A DNA stretch of 64,000 nucleotides from Anaerolineales bacterium (GTDB lineage: Bacteria; Chloroflexota; Anaerolineae; Anaerolineales; UBA11579), in assembly GCA_020059485.1 (NCBI GenBank), contig JAGVCA010000036.1, positions 1 through 64,000 of the forward strand, in the 5' to 3' direction. The position numbers were made by a program, and so were the translations under genes. Positions 26,975 to 35,611 of this stretch are shown in pieces. The first letter of the stretch is position 1. Each line of letters opens with the position of its first letter. The notes beneath the pieces are model-generated. The model had not been told where the DNA came from, searched no databases, and saw only the letters and a list, made by a program, of their open reading frames with translations.

Positions 26975-28381
26975 ATGAATAACGGACCCGATCAAAACCA
27001 CAGCCCCAAAACCATGCGCACCTTCCTGGTGATCTGGGCCGGGCAATTCATCTCCCTGGTCGGCTCCGGCCTGACCAGTTTCGGACTGAGCGTGTGGGTT
27101 TTCACCCAGACAGGAAAAGCCACCCCGATCGCCATCACCGCCCTAGTTTCCAACCTGCCGCGCATCCTGCTCTCCCCCATCGCCGGCTCGGTCGCCGACC
27201 GATTCAACCGCAAGCGCCTGATGGTGCTGGCCGACACCGCCGCCGTGCTGGTCACCGTCGGCTTTGCCGTCCTGATCTTCATGGATACCTTGCAGATCTG
27301 GCACATCTACCTCGGCGCCTTCCTCTCGGCCCTTTTCGGCGCGTTCCAGGAGCCCGCTTACCGCGCTTCGATCACCATGATCGTCCCCAAGAAAGATCTC
27401 GCCCGGGCCGCCGGCATCCAGCAGATCGGCTCAGCCATGCAGATCATCCTGGTGCCGGTGCTGGCCGGCGTGCTCTACGGGCTGATCGGCTTTCGCGGCA
27501 TCATCCTGATCGACATCATCACCTACTTCTTCGCCCTCGCCGCCCTGCTGTGGGCCCACATCCCCCAACCCCACCAGGTCACCCTGCCGGAGGATGGCCA
27601 GCCTCGTTCCATGCTGCGCGACGCCCTGTTCGGCTGGCGCTACTTGCAGGACCGCCCCGGCATGATCAGCCTGCTGCTGTACTTTGCGGTCGTCAATTTC
27701 TTCCTCAGCCTGTCCACCGTACTGATGGCCCCGCTGGTGCTCTCGTTCGGGACCCCCGAGCAAATGGGCCTGGTGCAGATGGCCGGCGGCGCGGCCATGC
27801 TGATCGGCGGGTTGCTGATCGGCATCTGGGGCGGGCCGAAGACCAAACGCCTGTGGACGGTTATCCTGACGATTTTCCTCTCCGGGTTCGGTTTTTTCAT
27901 CGTCGCCCTGCGCCCTCAGGTGTGGACGATCTCCCTGGGTATGTTCGTATTCCTGTTTTTCATCCCGATCGCCGCGGCCATCAATCAGGCCATCTGGCAG
28001 GTCAAGATCCCGGCTGACCTGCAAGGGCGGGTGTTCGCTATCCGCTCGATGATCGCCACCTCGATCATACCGCTCGCCAACCTGGCCGCCGGCCCGCTGG
28101 CCGACAACCTGTTTGAGCCGCGCATGGCCGCCGGCGGCGCGTTGGCCGCCACCTTTCTGGGCGAACTCATCGGGACCGGCCCTGGCCGCGGGATCGCCGT
28201 GCTCTTCCTGATCTCGGCCGTCTTCCTGTGGGCTTCCAGCCTGGTGATCTTCTCATCTCCGCGTGTGCGCAACCTGGAGGACGAACTCCCGGACGCCATC
28301 CCGGACGACGAACCTGCCGAGACCCCAGACGCCAATCCGGAACCCTTGAGCGGAGCCGTCGCCGAAAACTTGCCAACCTGA
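26975..28381 (+). CDS. MFS transporter
   Basis: A 468-aa major facilitator with about 12 membrane segments. The N-terminal segment FLVIWAGQFISLVGSGLTSFGLSVWVFTQTG and the loop GSVADRFNRKRLMVLADT (motif A) place it in the MFS subfamily of macrolide/drug-type effluxers. It has an acidic C-terminal tail (PDAIPDDEPAETPDANPE). The substrate is unknown. It is translated 4 bp after the winged-helix regulator and ends before a clear terminator. Confidence 0.9.
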   Translation: MNNGPDQNHSPKTMRTFLVIWAGQFISLVGSGLTSFGLSVWVFTQTGKATPIAITALVSNLPRILLSPIAGSVADRFNRKRLMVLADTAAVLVTVGFAVLIFMDTLQIWHIYLGAFLSALFGAFQEPAYRASITMIVPKKDLARAAGIQQIGSAMQIILVPVLAGVLYGLIGFRGIILIDIITYFFALAALLWAHIPQPHQVTLPEDGQPRSMLRDALFGWRYLQDRPGMISLLLYFAVVNFFLSLSTVLMAPLVLSFGTPEQMGLVQMAGGAAMLIGGLLIGIWGGPKTKRLWTVILTIFLSGFGFFIVALRPQVWTISLGMFVFLFFIPIAAAINQAIWQVKIPADLQGRVFAIRSMIATSIIPLANLAAGPLADNLFEPRMAAGGALAATFLGELIGTGPGRGIAVLFLISAVFLWASSLVIFSSPRVRNLEDELPDAIPDDEPAETPDANPEPLSGAVAENLPT

Positions 28382-28436
28382 ATCCAGGCCTTTTGCCGGT
28401 CAAGTACGAGCGAATATTTTTTCCGACTACAGAATC

Positions 28437-28462
28437 AAAACCTCCTTACAGAGGTTTTTTCT
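28437..28462 (+). terminator. Terminator of the HTH-MFS operon
   Basis: AAAACCTC (28437-28444), loop CTTACA, GAGGTTTT (28451-28458), followed by TT and CTG. The run of A before and T after also lets it work in reverse. Confidence 0.85.
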
Positions 28463-28561
28463 GAAAAAAGTCTGAATAGGTTAGGTCGGCCAGGCGACCT
28501 TACTTGGAAAACCCATCTGACCTGACATCGATCCGCCTGGCCTCACATTGAGGGGGTTTGG

Positions 28562-28677
28562 GGGGATCACCAATCCCCGATCAAAAGGCAAAGCCTTTTG
28601 ATTCTGGAGTTCGCAAAGCGAACTCGTAAACAAAGCGTAGGCTTTGTCCGGGGGAGCAGGGGTCGGCAGATCCCTGC
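28562..28677. repeat. Array of five consecutive hairpins
   Basis: Perfect inverted repeats follow each other: GGGGAT/ATCCCC (28562-28578, loop 5); TCAAAAGGC/GCCTTTTGA (28581-28601, loop AAA); GAGTTCGC/GCGAACTC (28607-28625, loop AAA); ACAAAGC/GCTTTGT (28630-28647, loop GTAG); GCAGGG/CCCTGC (28656-28677, loop 10). CAAAG occurs in three of them. It may be a structured RNA or a mobile repeat; no coding frame is convincing here. Confidence 0.75.
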
Positions 28678-29021
28678 AAGAAACCCAACAATATCAAAAT
28701 CTAGTCTTCGCTGCCAACAACTGACTCCATCATAAAATCCATTCATTCTGGTGGAAACCCTCATAGGGACAACATTACCCCTCGGACCCATCAAAAGAGG
28801 ACAACCTTGTTGACACCAACCAGCGAAGAAGGAATCAATATATTGAGCTTAGTTAGTTTAATATGAGGGAATGCATCAACTATCGAGAAAGTATTCTAAC
28901 TCTAACCAAGTTTATATCCACTCAACCAGACTTAACAAACGATACTATTCAATAAATCCATCGTTGAATATATTATCATCCAACCTCGTAACACTACGGT
29001 CCGCATCCAGGATAAATCGAA
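28678..29021. other. AT-rich intergenic stretch without recognisable gene
   Basis: About 340 bp with many stops in all frames and much lower GC than the flanking genes. Nothing further was recognised. Confidence 0.6.
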
Positions 29022-29535
29022 CTATTCCTCCTGATGATCCTCACAATAGGTGCTATCGACTTGCCGATAACCCCATAAAGTGATGGCCATGTTTGCTGGA
29101 AGGTCATTATCAGAAATATCAAACGCTACTGGAATAACCAACTTTGAGTTGTTGGATCCTGATGGACCTAAGATCAAAGATGTATCAATTTCACTACGAA
29201 GAAGATTTCCCATACTTCTCCAATTATTTTCACTAGTTTCTATCCACATAATTAAATTCAGTTGCGGAGGGAACCAAATTTGGACGTCCGTTGTGTTCTC
29301 AACTTCCAATGACAGGTGAATACGTTCTGGAGATGTAGTCAAGTGCTCATACAATGACAACTGGACAGACTTGTACATCAATGGTATTCCAACTGAAGAA
29401 AAGTTTTCATCCAATGGACTCGGAAAACAATCAAACCTGGAATACCTGTTTTTTTTCTTTGCATCCTGAGAGAGGTTAAACGACAAGGCATATTGACAAT
29501 AGAAAGAAGAATAATACTGTCCTATCTCGATTCAC
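29022..29535 (-). pseudogene. Broken lipoprotein gene in the AT-rich island
   Basis: A GTG at 29535 with GGAGGA upstream begins VNRDRTVLFFFLLSICLVV, a signal sequence, then TAA at 29476-29478; the same frame continues PLSGCKEKKQ, a lipobox (LSGC), before being lost. The next part, NRYSRFDCFPSPLDENFSS onward, is in another frame, with the switch at a run of eight A (plus-strand T) bases. The rest (about 140 residues, ending VDSTYCEDHQEE) is a beta-rich domain of no known family. So the original was a lipoprotein of about 170 aa with one stop and one frameshift. A sequencing error in the A run could explain the frameshift but not the TAA. Confidence 0.7.
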
Positions 29536-29602
29536 TTCATCTCCTCCAATGCCAATTTTAGATACAATCTGATTGTTTAAAAATCACCAAGCGTCCTCCC
29601 CC

Positions 29603-30547
29603 TCACTTCCCCCCAAAATATACCTGCATCAACTCCGACAGCGTCAGGTAATGGGTCACCCGGTAATGCTTGTTCACCACCGGCAGGCCGGTCAGCCCCT
29701 GCGCCTGGAACTCCAGGAAGGCGTCCTCCAGCGAGCTCTCGTTCAGGATAAAGACCGGCTCCTCCATAATGTCAAACGCCCGCTGGCTCTTCTCCATCCG
29801 GGCGTACGCGATCGCCTTCTCATACTGCTCCGGCTTCTGGATGAACTGCTCCGGCATCGCCGGCACCAGCATCATTTCCGCAAACACCTGCTGGCGGATG
29901 ATCCCCACCAGCCGCTCCGCCCGGTTGACCACGCACGCCAGCGGCACATGCGGGTTCGCCAGGAACGCCGCCATCACCTTGTTCATGTCGTCGTCCACCG
30001 TCACGACCACCGGCTCGTCCAGATACTCCTTGAACACCACCGAGATGATCTGCTTGCGCTGCTTGCGCCAGCCGGTCAGGGTTGCATCGCCATGCAGCCC
30101 GCGCACCTCTTCCTCAAACCAGCCCAGCAGGTTCTCCCCGCCCTTGTCAACCTGTTTCTTCTCCCGTGCCGAAAGGTGAGCCTTCTCCTCTAGCCGGCGG
30201 GTCTCGCCCCACTTGCGCAAACCAAGCGCCTGGCCCACTTCAACCGTGAATAGGATCCCACTGTTCGGCCGGTCAAACCCGCCCACCACCCGCTCCGCTT
30301 CCGAGATGGCGATCCCCAGCGTCTCCTTGTTGTCGATCAGGCTCAGGATCATCCGCTGGCTCGGACTGGCCTGTTCCATCAGGCTCAGCAGGCTCTTCAG
30401 TCCGCCCCGGTTCAGCTGGTCCACCGCCTGATAACCGCCCACGCTCGGCAGCAGGGTTGTGCCGGGGATCCCGACCTGTTTCCAGGCTTCCATCAGTTCC
30501 GGCAGCAGGTCAAGGTTATGCAGGATCACAACAAGTAATGTATACAT
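29603..30547 (-). CDS. PII-like domain plus CBS pair protein
   Basis: A 314-aa protein. The N-terminal ~110 residues resemble a PII/GlnB-type ferredoxin-like fold (YTLLVVILHNLDLLPELMEAWKQVGIPGTT..., then GILFTVEVGQALGL). The C-terminal part (about 165-314) contains two CBS motifs: PVVVTVDDDMNKVMAAFLANPHVPLACVVN and PVFILNESSLEDAFLEFQAQGLTGLPVVN. CBS pairs usually bind adenine nucleotides. ATG 30547 preferred (AAGGAG 6 nt upstream). It is the last gene of the glycosyltransferase operon, 15 bp after the previous stop, so a link between energy sensing and glycan synthesis is possible but only inferred. Confidence 0.75.
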   Translation of the reverse strand: MYTLLVVILHNLDLLPELMEAWKQVGIPGTTLLPSVGGYQAVDQLNRGGLKSLLSLMEQASPSQRMILSLIDNKETLGIAISEAERVVGGFDRPNSGILFTVEVGQALGLRKWGETRRLEEKAHLSAREKKQVDKGGENLLGWFEEEVRGLHGDATLTGWRKQRKQIISVVFKEYLDEPVVVTVDDDMNKVMAAFLANPHVPLACVVNRAERLVGIIRQQVFAEMMLVPAMPEQFIQKPEQYEKAIAYARMEKSQRAFDIMEEPVFILNESSLEDAFLEFQAQGLTGLPVVNKHYRVTHYLTLSELMQVYFGGK

Positions 30548-30562
30548 CGCCAACTCCTTCCG

Positions 30563-31684
30563 TTATTTCTTCCGGAGATCCCGGACCGACTCCACTGCCT
30601 GCAGGAACTCGGCCGCCATCACATCCAGGTTGATCTCCTTTGCCGCGATCCGGTACGACTCCGCCCCCATCCGCCGCAGCCGTTCCGGGTCGGAGAGTGC
30701 ATCTGACAGCGCCGCTTCCAGCGCAGACTGGTCATCCGGCCGGATCAGCCAGCCGTTGTTCGGGCCAACCAGGTCTTCCTGGGTACCGTCGCCGCGTGCC
30801 ACGATCACCGGCAGGGCGTGCGCCATGGCCTGCTGCACCGCCAGCCCGCCCGTCCCCGGCAGTACGAACAGGTCCGCCTGAGCAAAATACGGGCGCAACT
30901 CAGCGCCATGCACCGCCCCGGTGAACTGCGTCTGCGGGTACAGTTGCCGGGCTTGCGCCTCAAAATAATCCCGGTCAGGCCCATCCCCCACCACCACCAG
31001 GTCTGGCTGCTGGGATTCCGGCAGCGCCGCGCAGGCGGCAAACAACCGCTCCAGCCGCTTGCGGGCTTGCAGCCGCCCGACAAACAGCACTGTCGCCCGC
31101 CCTTCCAGCGCACCGCGCACCGGAGGCGGCGCATCCGGCCGCGGCGCGGCTGCGTTATGGGCCACAAACACCCGCTCTTCCGGAATCCCCACCGCGCGGT
31201 ATTCCGCCGCGCCGCGCTCGCTGTACGCGATCAACCCATCCAGTTCGGCCAGGAACCGGCGGCGCATCATCTCGCGCACACCAGCCAGCGGGCCAGGTAT
31301 CGCCGGCGCGCCCAGCCCCCAGCCCAGCACCGGTCGGCCGCGCGTCCGCATCCAGCGTACCGCCGACCGGGTATTCGGATACCGGCTGTTGGCCTCCACC
31401 ACCAGTGCGTCGGGCTGCCAGCTTTCCAGCCAGCGCAGGATACCCGGCTGGTAACACAAATACAACGGGCCGTTGAGCAGATGCAGGTTGCGGGCCGGGA
31501 CCAGCACCCCGGAGTTAAGCCAGCCCGCAGTTTTGATCGCTTCGCTCGGGCGCGGCTCCCCGGCAAACAGACTGAACCCGCCGTGGCAAGTCCGCGCCAA
31601 AGTCTCAAAGAACGGGGCGCGGTAGTCCGGCAGCACCCGCTGCTGCACAGCCAGACGGCCTTCAAAACGTGCTGGCTCGCTCAT
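30563..31684 (-). CDS. Glycosyltransferase, GT4-like (a)
   Basis: A 373-aa GT-B fold glycosyltransferase. The C-terminal half carries the nucleotide-sugar motifs: LFVGRLQARKRLERLFAACAAL, DLVVVGDGPDRDYFEAQAR, and the acidic EX7E-like segment VLPGTGGLAVQQAMAHALPVIVARG. The N-terminal acceptor domain includes VLPDYRAPFFETLARTC. The donor and acceptor sugars are not predictable. It overlaps the upstream glycosyltransferase by 4 bp (31681-31684) and is followed by the PII-CBS gene. Confidence 0.9.
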   Translation of the reverse strand: MSEPARFEGRLAVQQRVLPDYRAPFFETLARTCHGGFSLFAGEPRPSEAIKTAGWLNSGVLVPARNLHLLNGPLYLCYQPGILRWLESWQPDALVVEANSRYPNTRSAVRWMRTRGRPVLGWGLGAPAIPGPLAGVREMMRRRFLAELDGLIAYSERGAAEYRAVGIPEERVFVAHNAAAPRPDAPPPVRGALEGRATVLFVGRLQARKRLERLFAACAALPESQQPDLVVVGDGPDRDYFEAQARQLYPQTQFTGAVHGAELRPYFAQADLFVLPGTGGLAVQQAMAHALPVIVARGDGTQEDLVGPNNGWLIRPDDQSALEAALSDALSDPERLRRMGAESYRIAAKEINLDVMAAEFLQAVESVRDLRKK

Positions 31685-32709
31685 ACTTTTGCCAATGCCT
31701 CCAGATAGCGGCAGGTGGTCTCGCGGATATCATACGCCTCCACCGCCCGGCGGCGGGCCCCTTCCCGGAAGCGCGGCTGATCCAGCAATATCTCGGCAGC
31801 TGCCTGGGCCAGCGCCGGGATATCCGGCTGTTCCAGCGCCCACGAATCTGCGCCGTAAGGCACCACATGACCGGCATTTCCGCGCACGATCTCCGGCAGC
31901 GCGCCAGTATCGAAAGCCGCCACCGGCAGACCACAGGCCAGCGCCTCGATCACCGCATTCGGGCAGGCCGGGTGCAGCTCACCGGAGAAGTACAGGTGCG
32001 CCGAGCGGTGCAGGTACGGAATCTCGGACCGGGGCACCACCCCCAGCCAGCGTACCGGCACCCTCGCATACGCCGCCCACTGGGCCTGCACTTCCGGCCG
32101 GATCTTGCCGGCTACCGCCACCTCGATCTCCAGGCGGTGCAGTTCCCGCAGGACGGCGGCCAGGTCCAGGCCCAGCTTGAGGCCAAAGTCGTACCCGCCC
32201 TCAAAGGCGCCTTCCAGCATCATCAACCGGAAGTGTGCGGTCGGCCTCTCATCCGGTCCCTCCGGCATAAACTCGCCCAGGTCGATCCCATTATGAATGA
32301 CATCAAACGGTTTGGAAACCGCGCCAAAGGCCTGCTGCCAGCGCCGGACGACAAATTCGCTCTGATACACGATCCGGTCGGCCAGATACCGCCGGATGAT
32401 CCACAGGATCCAATTACGGAACTCGGCCCGCAGCCGGTAGGTCAGGCTCGTCGGGATCCGCCGGTGCAGCCAGTTGAAACCGTCCAGCCGCTGTACGATC
32501 GGGATGCCGCTGTGCCGCGCCCGCCACAACTTGCCCAGTTGTCGGGTGCCGCCGATCACGAGGATGGCATCATACGGGCCATCATCCAGGTCATGGCTGA
32601 CCGCCACACCTTGCCGGGCGGCTTCCTGAGCGAAACGCAGCTGGAAACTGGCCGGTCCGCCCACCCCGGAATAGGACGGTACCAGGCACACCCGTTTGAT
32701 CGTCCTCAT
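31681..32709 (-). CDS. Glycosyltransferase, GT4-like (b)
   Basis: A 342-aa family-4-type glycosyltransferase. It begins KRVCLVPSYSGVGGPASFQLR (glycine-rich N-terminal loop typical of retaining GT-B enzymes) and has the C-terminal donor-site pattern LYFSGELHPACPNAVIEALACGLPVAAFDTGALPEIV. It overlaps the neighbouring genes by 4 bp at each end, so translation is coupled across the three-gene set. Confidence 0.9.
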   Translation of the reverse strand: MRTIKRVCLVPSYSGVGGPASFQLRFAQEAARQGVAVSHDLDDGPYDAILVIGGTRQLGKLWRARHSGIPIVQRLDGFNWLHRRIPTSLTYRLRAEFRNWILWIIRRYLADRIVYQSEFVVRRWQQAFGAVSKPFDVIHNGIDLGEFMPEGPDERPTAHFRLMMLEGAFEGGYDFGLKLGLDLAAVLRELHRLEIEVAVAGKIRPEVQAQWAAYARVPVRWLGVVPRSEIPYLHRSAHLYFSGELHPACPNAVIEALACGLPVAAFDTGALPEIVRGNAGHVVPYGADSWALEQPDIPALAQAAAEILLDQPRFREGARRRAVEAYDIRETTCRYLEALAKV

Positions 32710-33464
32710 GTCACCGCCAGTCCCCGGACTTCGATCCAGGCTTCTGGTCCCGCCAGCGTGCCATACCCAAGCCGGCCGTCCGGCCTCCAGGCAGCATACT
32801 GGTTATCGATCCACACCACCAGTCCCAGCGGGCCGGTCGGCGAAACAGGAGACTCATCAACGACCTGCCCGTCGACCGAAAAAATGACCCCATCCGACCG
32901 CCAGTCGATCGCGTAATTGTGCCAGCGGGTCACATCCAGCCCAAGGGCTGCCGCATGCTCACGCACGATCCCGGCCGCCATCCGTCGCCCAATCCGGGCG
33001 AGCGGTCGGACCGCCAGCAGCACGGCCAGCGGAGCCAGCGGCAAAAATGGCCACACCGGCAGAGATGGCGAGCGAAATACCCCGGCCAACGCGCCGTGCG
33101 CCGGCTGGTCGTTCCGGAAAGAGAGGTAATTCTGTTCAGAGGCGAAAAAGAACCAGGCTGCCTTCGGCAGCGCCGGGAGCAGGCGCGTCCCACCATAGGC
33201 TAGCCCGTTCCCAAACGGATCGTTCCACAAGCCAAACCCCCAGGTGCCCGGCAGATTATCGGCGGAAGCGCGCGCCTCCAGGGTCAGGCGCAGCGGCGGC
33301 TGCCAAGGAAAGGCTTGCCGCGAGAGCGAGCGGTAATCATCCAGCTGCGCCAGACGGTATTGGCCCGCTCGCCCGGCAGGGATCACCAACCGCCACGCGC
33401 CGGCGGCAATCTCGGCCACCTCGGCAGCCGGCGTCTGGTGTGGCTTCAATCCTGTATCAGACAT
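32706..33464 (-). CDS. Concanavalin-A-like (GH16-type lectin) domain protein
   Basis: A 252-aa beta-sandwich protein. WGFGLWNDPFGNGLAYGG and the strand NYAIDWRSDGVIFSVDGQVVDESPVSPTGPLGLVVWIDNQYA are typical of concanavalin-A/GH16-like folds, but the GH16 catalytic EXDXXE motif is not present, so it is probably a sugar-binding or structural domain rather than an active hydrolase. A central hydrophobic stretch (LPVWPFLPLAPLAVLLAV) could be a membrane segment or buried strand. First gene of the operon; the ATG is 6 nt after a TATAAT. Confidence 0.75.
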   Translation of the reverse strand: MSDTGLKPHQTPAAEVAEIAAGAWRLVIPAGRAGQYRLAQLDDYRSLSRQAFPWQPPLRLTLEARASADNLPGTWGFGLWNDPFGNGLAYGGTRLLPALPKAAWFFFASEQNYLSFRNDQPAHGALAGVFRSPSLPVWPFLPLAPLAVLLAVRPLARIGRRMAAGIVREHAAALGLDVTRWHNYAIDWRSDGVIFSVDGQVVDESPVSPTGPLGLVVWIDNQYAAWRPDGRLGYGTLAGPEAWIEVRGLAVT

Positions 33465-33470
33465 GGCTGT

Positions 33471-33476
33471 ATTATA
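33471..33476 (-). promoter_or_regulatory. -10 box of the GT operon (leaderless arrangement)
   Basis: Minus strand TATAAT lies exactly 6 bases before the ATG at 33464; no Shine-Dalgarno. The -35 is poor (CTGAAG at a 17-bp spacing). Confidence 0.55.
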
Positions 33477-33594
33477 GTGGATTTCCCGCCCCTCTTCAGC
33501 CCCTCACCAACGCCTGCCCGGCACCGTCCTCCTGACGCGGTGTTACAATACAGAGCGAACAAATCTTGTTCCCGTTGTTAGGAGGATCTGTCAC

Positions 33595-34128
33595 TTGAAG
33601 CCCCCTGAGATCTTTGAAACCCACCGGCTTTCTCTTCGTCCACCCCAAATGAAGGATGCAGAAGCAGTTTTCCAAAACTATGCCCGGGATAAACTCGTCA
33701 CCCGCTACTTGCACTGGAACCCCCACGAAACCATCGAGCAGACCAAAACCTTCCTCAAGCGCTGTGTCCATGTCTGGCAGGCCGGGACAGCCTTCCCCTG
33801 GGTCATGACGCTCAAGGACACCAGCGAAGTCATCGGGATGATCGAATTACGGATCGAAGAACACCGCGCCGACCTGGGTTATGTACTGGCTCGGGAGTAC
33901 TGGGAGCAAGGCCTGGCCACCGAGGCCGCCAAACTGGTGATCGACTGGGCGATTGCCCAACCCGGCATCTTCCGAGTCTGGGCGGTCTGCGATGTCGACA
34001 ACCACGGCTCAGCCCGGGTGCTGGAAAAGGCTGGCATGGAGCGGGAAGGCATCCTGCGCCGCTGGCTGTACCATCCCAATGTCGATAAGGAACCTCGGGA
34101 CTGTTATTCTTATTCGATCGTCAAATAG
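33595..34128 (+). CDS. GNAT family N-acetyltransferase (RimJ/RimL-type)
   Basis: A 177-aa acetyltransferase with TTG start (AGGAGG 9 nt upstream). It has the RimJ/RimL layout: FETHRLSLRPPQMKDAEAVFQNYARD, then the acetyl-CoA site ADLGYVLAREYWEQGLATEAAKLVIDWA, and DVDNHGSARVLEKAGMEREGILRRWLYHPN. It likely transfers acetyl to an amine, perhaps a protein N-terminus or a small molecule; the substrate is unknown. Convergent with the MFS gene that follows. Confidence 0.92.
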   Translation: MKPPEIFETHRLSLRPPQMKDAEAVFQNYARDKLVTRYLHWNPHETIEQTKTFLKRCVHVWQAGTAFPWVMTLKDTSEVIGMIELRIEEHRADLGYVLAREYWEQGLATEAAKLVIDWAIAQPGIFRVWAVCDVDNHGSARVLEKAGMEREGILRRWLYHPNVDKEPRDCYSYSIVK

Positions 34129-34143
34129 ATCTTCCCGAAAAAA

Positions 34144-35397
34144 TTAAACCACCGGCATTTGCGGCAGCATGGCGTCTTTTTGTCTTCGCAACCACAGGAT
34201 AGTGATCCCAAACAAACCCAGGGATATGATCGCACCTGTCACTGTCATGACGCTGAAACCAGTCCCGGCGTAGATCAAACCGCTGCCTAAACTGCCGATG
34301 GCTGACACAAAACTGACCAGCAGGTCATTGAAGCCCTGCGTCTGGGTGCGTTCAGCCGGCCTGAGTTGATCAGATAATAGCGTTGAACCTCCGACATAGC
34401 AAAAATTCCAGCCCAAACCCAGCAGAAACAACGCCACCGCCAGCGGGAAGACCTGGCCAGACAAAGGAGCCAAAACGCAAGCCGCCACCAGAGTCCCCGC
34501 CCCGATCGCAATCACCTTGCCTCGGCCCAAGCTGTCTGTCAACCGACCAGAGATGATTGAGAACGCGTACATTCCTAAGGTGTGCGATGAGAAAACCAGA
34601 GAGATTGCGCTGAGTTCATGTTGGTGATTCCTCATATGCAATGATGTAATCACCATCACCATCACCATCACCAATTGTCCAAATACCATTGCCAGGATTG
34701 CCAGCCGGGTAGAGCTCTGCGCCAGGATAACGCTAATTGTCCGCTTTTCACCTGAATCCAGCATGGCTTCAGGATACATTTGACTAATTTGATCCCCAAT
34801 CAGCTTCGGCTCCGGCCTCAGACCAAAGAAGACCACCAAGGCTGCCAGTATGAACAATACACTACCAAAAACATACGCGCCCCCCAACTCGCTTGCGCCG
34901 AACATCACCGCCGCCTGGCCGGTCGGCCCCACCATCAGCGGGCCAAAAATCGCGCCTACCGTCCCACCCAGAACAACAGTGGAAACCGCTTTGCCGCGTG
35001 AAACCGGCGGATTCACCTCAGCGGCAGCAAACCGGCTGAGACTCATTGCCGCTGAACCCACTCCGATCAAGACCATCGAGAACAGGATCAGGGTCCAGGA
35101 ATTGATCTGGATTGCCACGAAACTGAACGCACCACCCACCCCGCCGATCATCAGCCCTGCCGACAACCCGATCCGCCAGCCTGCTTTGGTGATCACATTT
35201 CCCCAGACATATGCTGCCAGTGCAATCGATACCAGATACACCGCAGCGGGGATCCCGGCCAAATTCTCCTGACCGCTGATCCGGGCACCAACGATCGCAC
35301 TCAGCGTAGACATCGCAATCATCCCGGCAGAAAAAATGCTCTGGGTAATAAAAAGTAAAGTGGTGATCTTCCGGGAATTATTAGTCAAAGTCTCCAT
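34144..35397 (-). CDS. MFS transporter (second)
   Basis: A 417-aa major facilitator with about 12 hydrophobic helices, starting METLTNNSRKITTLLFITQSIFSAG. A GRLTDSLGRGKVIAIGAG segment matches motif A in the second half, and an AEVNPPVSRGKAVSTVVLGGTVGA segment follows in the first half. The substrate is unknown. ATG at 35397 is preferred (GGGAGGG about 8 nt upstream); a longer frame to 35484 exists. It is divergent from the MBL-fold gene. Confidence 0.88.
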   Translation of the reverse strand: METLTNNSRKITTLLFITQSIFSAGMIAMSTLSAIVGARISGQENLAGIPAAVYLVSIALAAYVWGNVITKAGWRIGLSAGLMIGGVGGAFSFVAIQINSWTLILFSMVLIGVGSAAMSLSRFAAAEVNPPVSRGKAVSTVVLGGTVGAIFGPLMVGPTGQAAVMFGASELGGAYVFGSVLFILAALVVFFGLRPEPKLIGDQISQMYPEAMLDSGEKRTISVILAQSSTRLAILAMVFGQLVMVMVMVITSLHMRNHQHELSAISLVFSSHTLGMYAFSIISGRLTDSLGRGKVIAIGAGTLVAACVLAPLSGQVFPLAVALFLLGLGWNFCYVGGSTLLSDQLRPAERTQTQGFNDLLVSFVSAIGSLGSGLIYAGTGFSVMTVTGAIISLGLFGITILWLRRQKDAMLPQMPVV

Positions 35398-35580
35398 CTG
35401 AAGCCCTCCCAAATGATAGTTCACGCGGTTGATCTGTAATTCAGACAATTCTACTACGAATACTCCGGGCTCTTGGGTCGACACTCAAACCCTGGATGGT
35501 TTTTTTAGTACCGTAGTGAGGACCGCCATCCATTTGACTTTACACAACCGCCTCCTGTTTGTGTGCGACTCCGATTGGAA

Positions 35581-35589
35581 TGTTATAAT
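35581..35589 (+). promoter_or_regulatory. Extended -10 promoter of the MBL gene
   Basis: TGTTATAAT is an extended -10 box; -35 is poorly defined. The ribosome site CTGGAGG (35600-35606) and ATG 35612 follow. Confidence 0.6.
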
Positions 35590-35611
35590 TAACCTGATCT
35601 CTGGAGGTTCA

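Noticed and set aside
28567-28794. Minus-strand frame of 75 codons over the hairpin array
   Set aside because: No ribosome site or conserved pattern, and the inverted repeats account for the sequence structure better.
31669-32916. Long plus-strand frame of 415 codons
   Set aside because: It is antisense to a clear glycosyltransferase and has no domain pattern; high-GC shadow frame.
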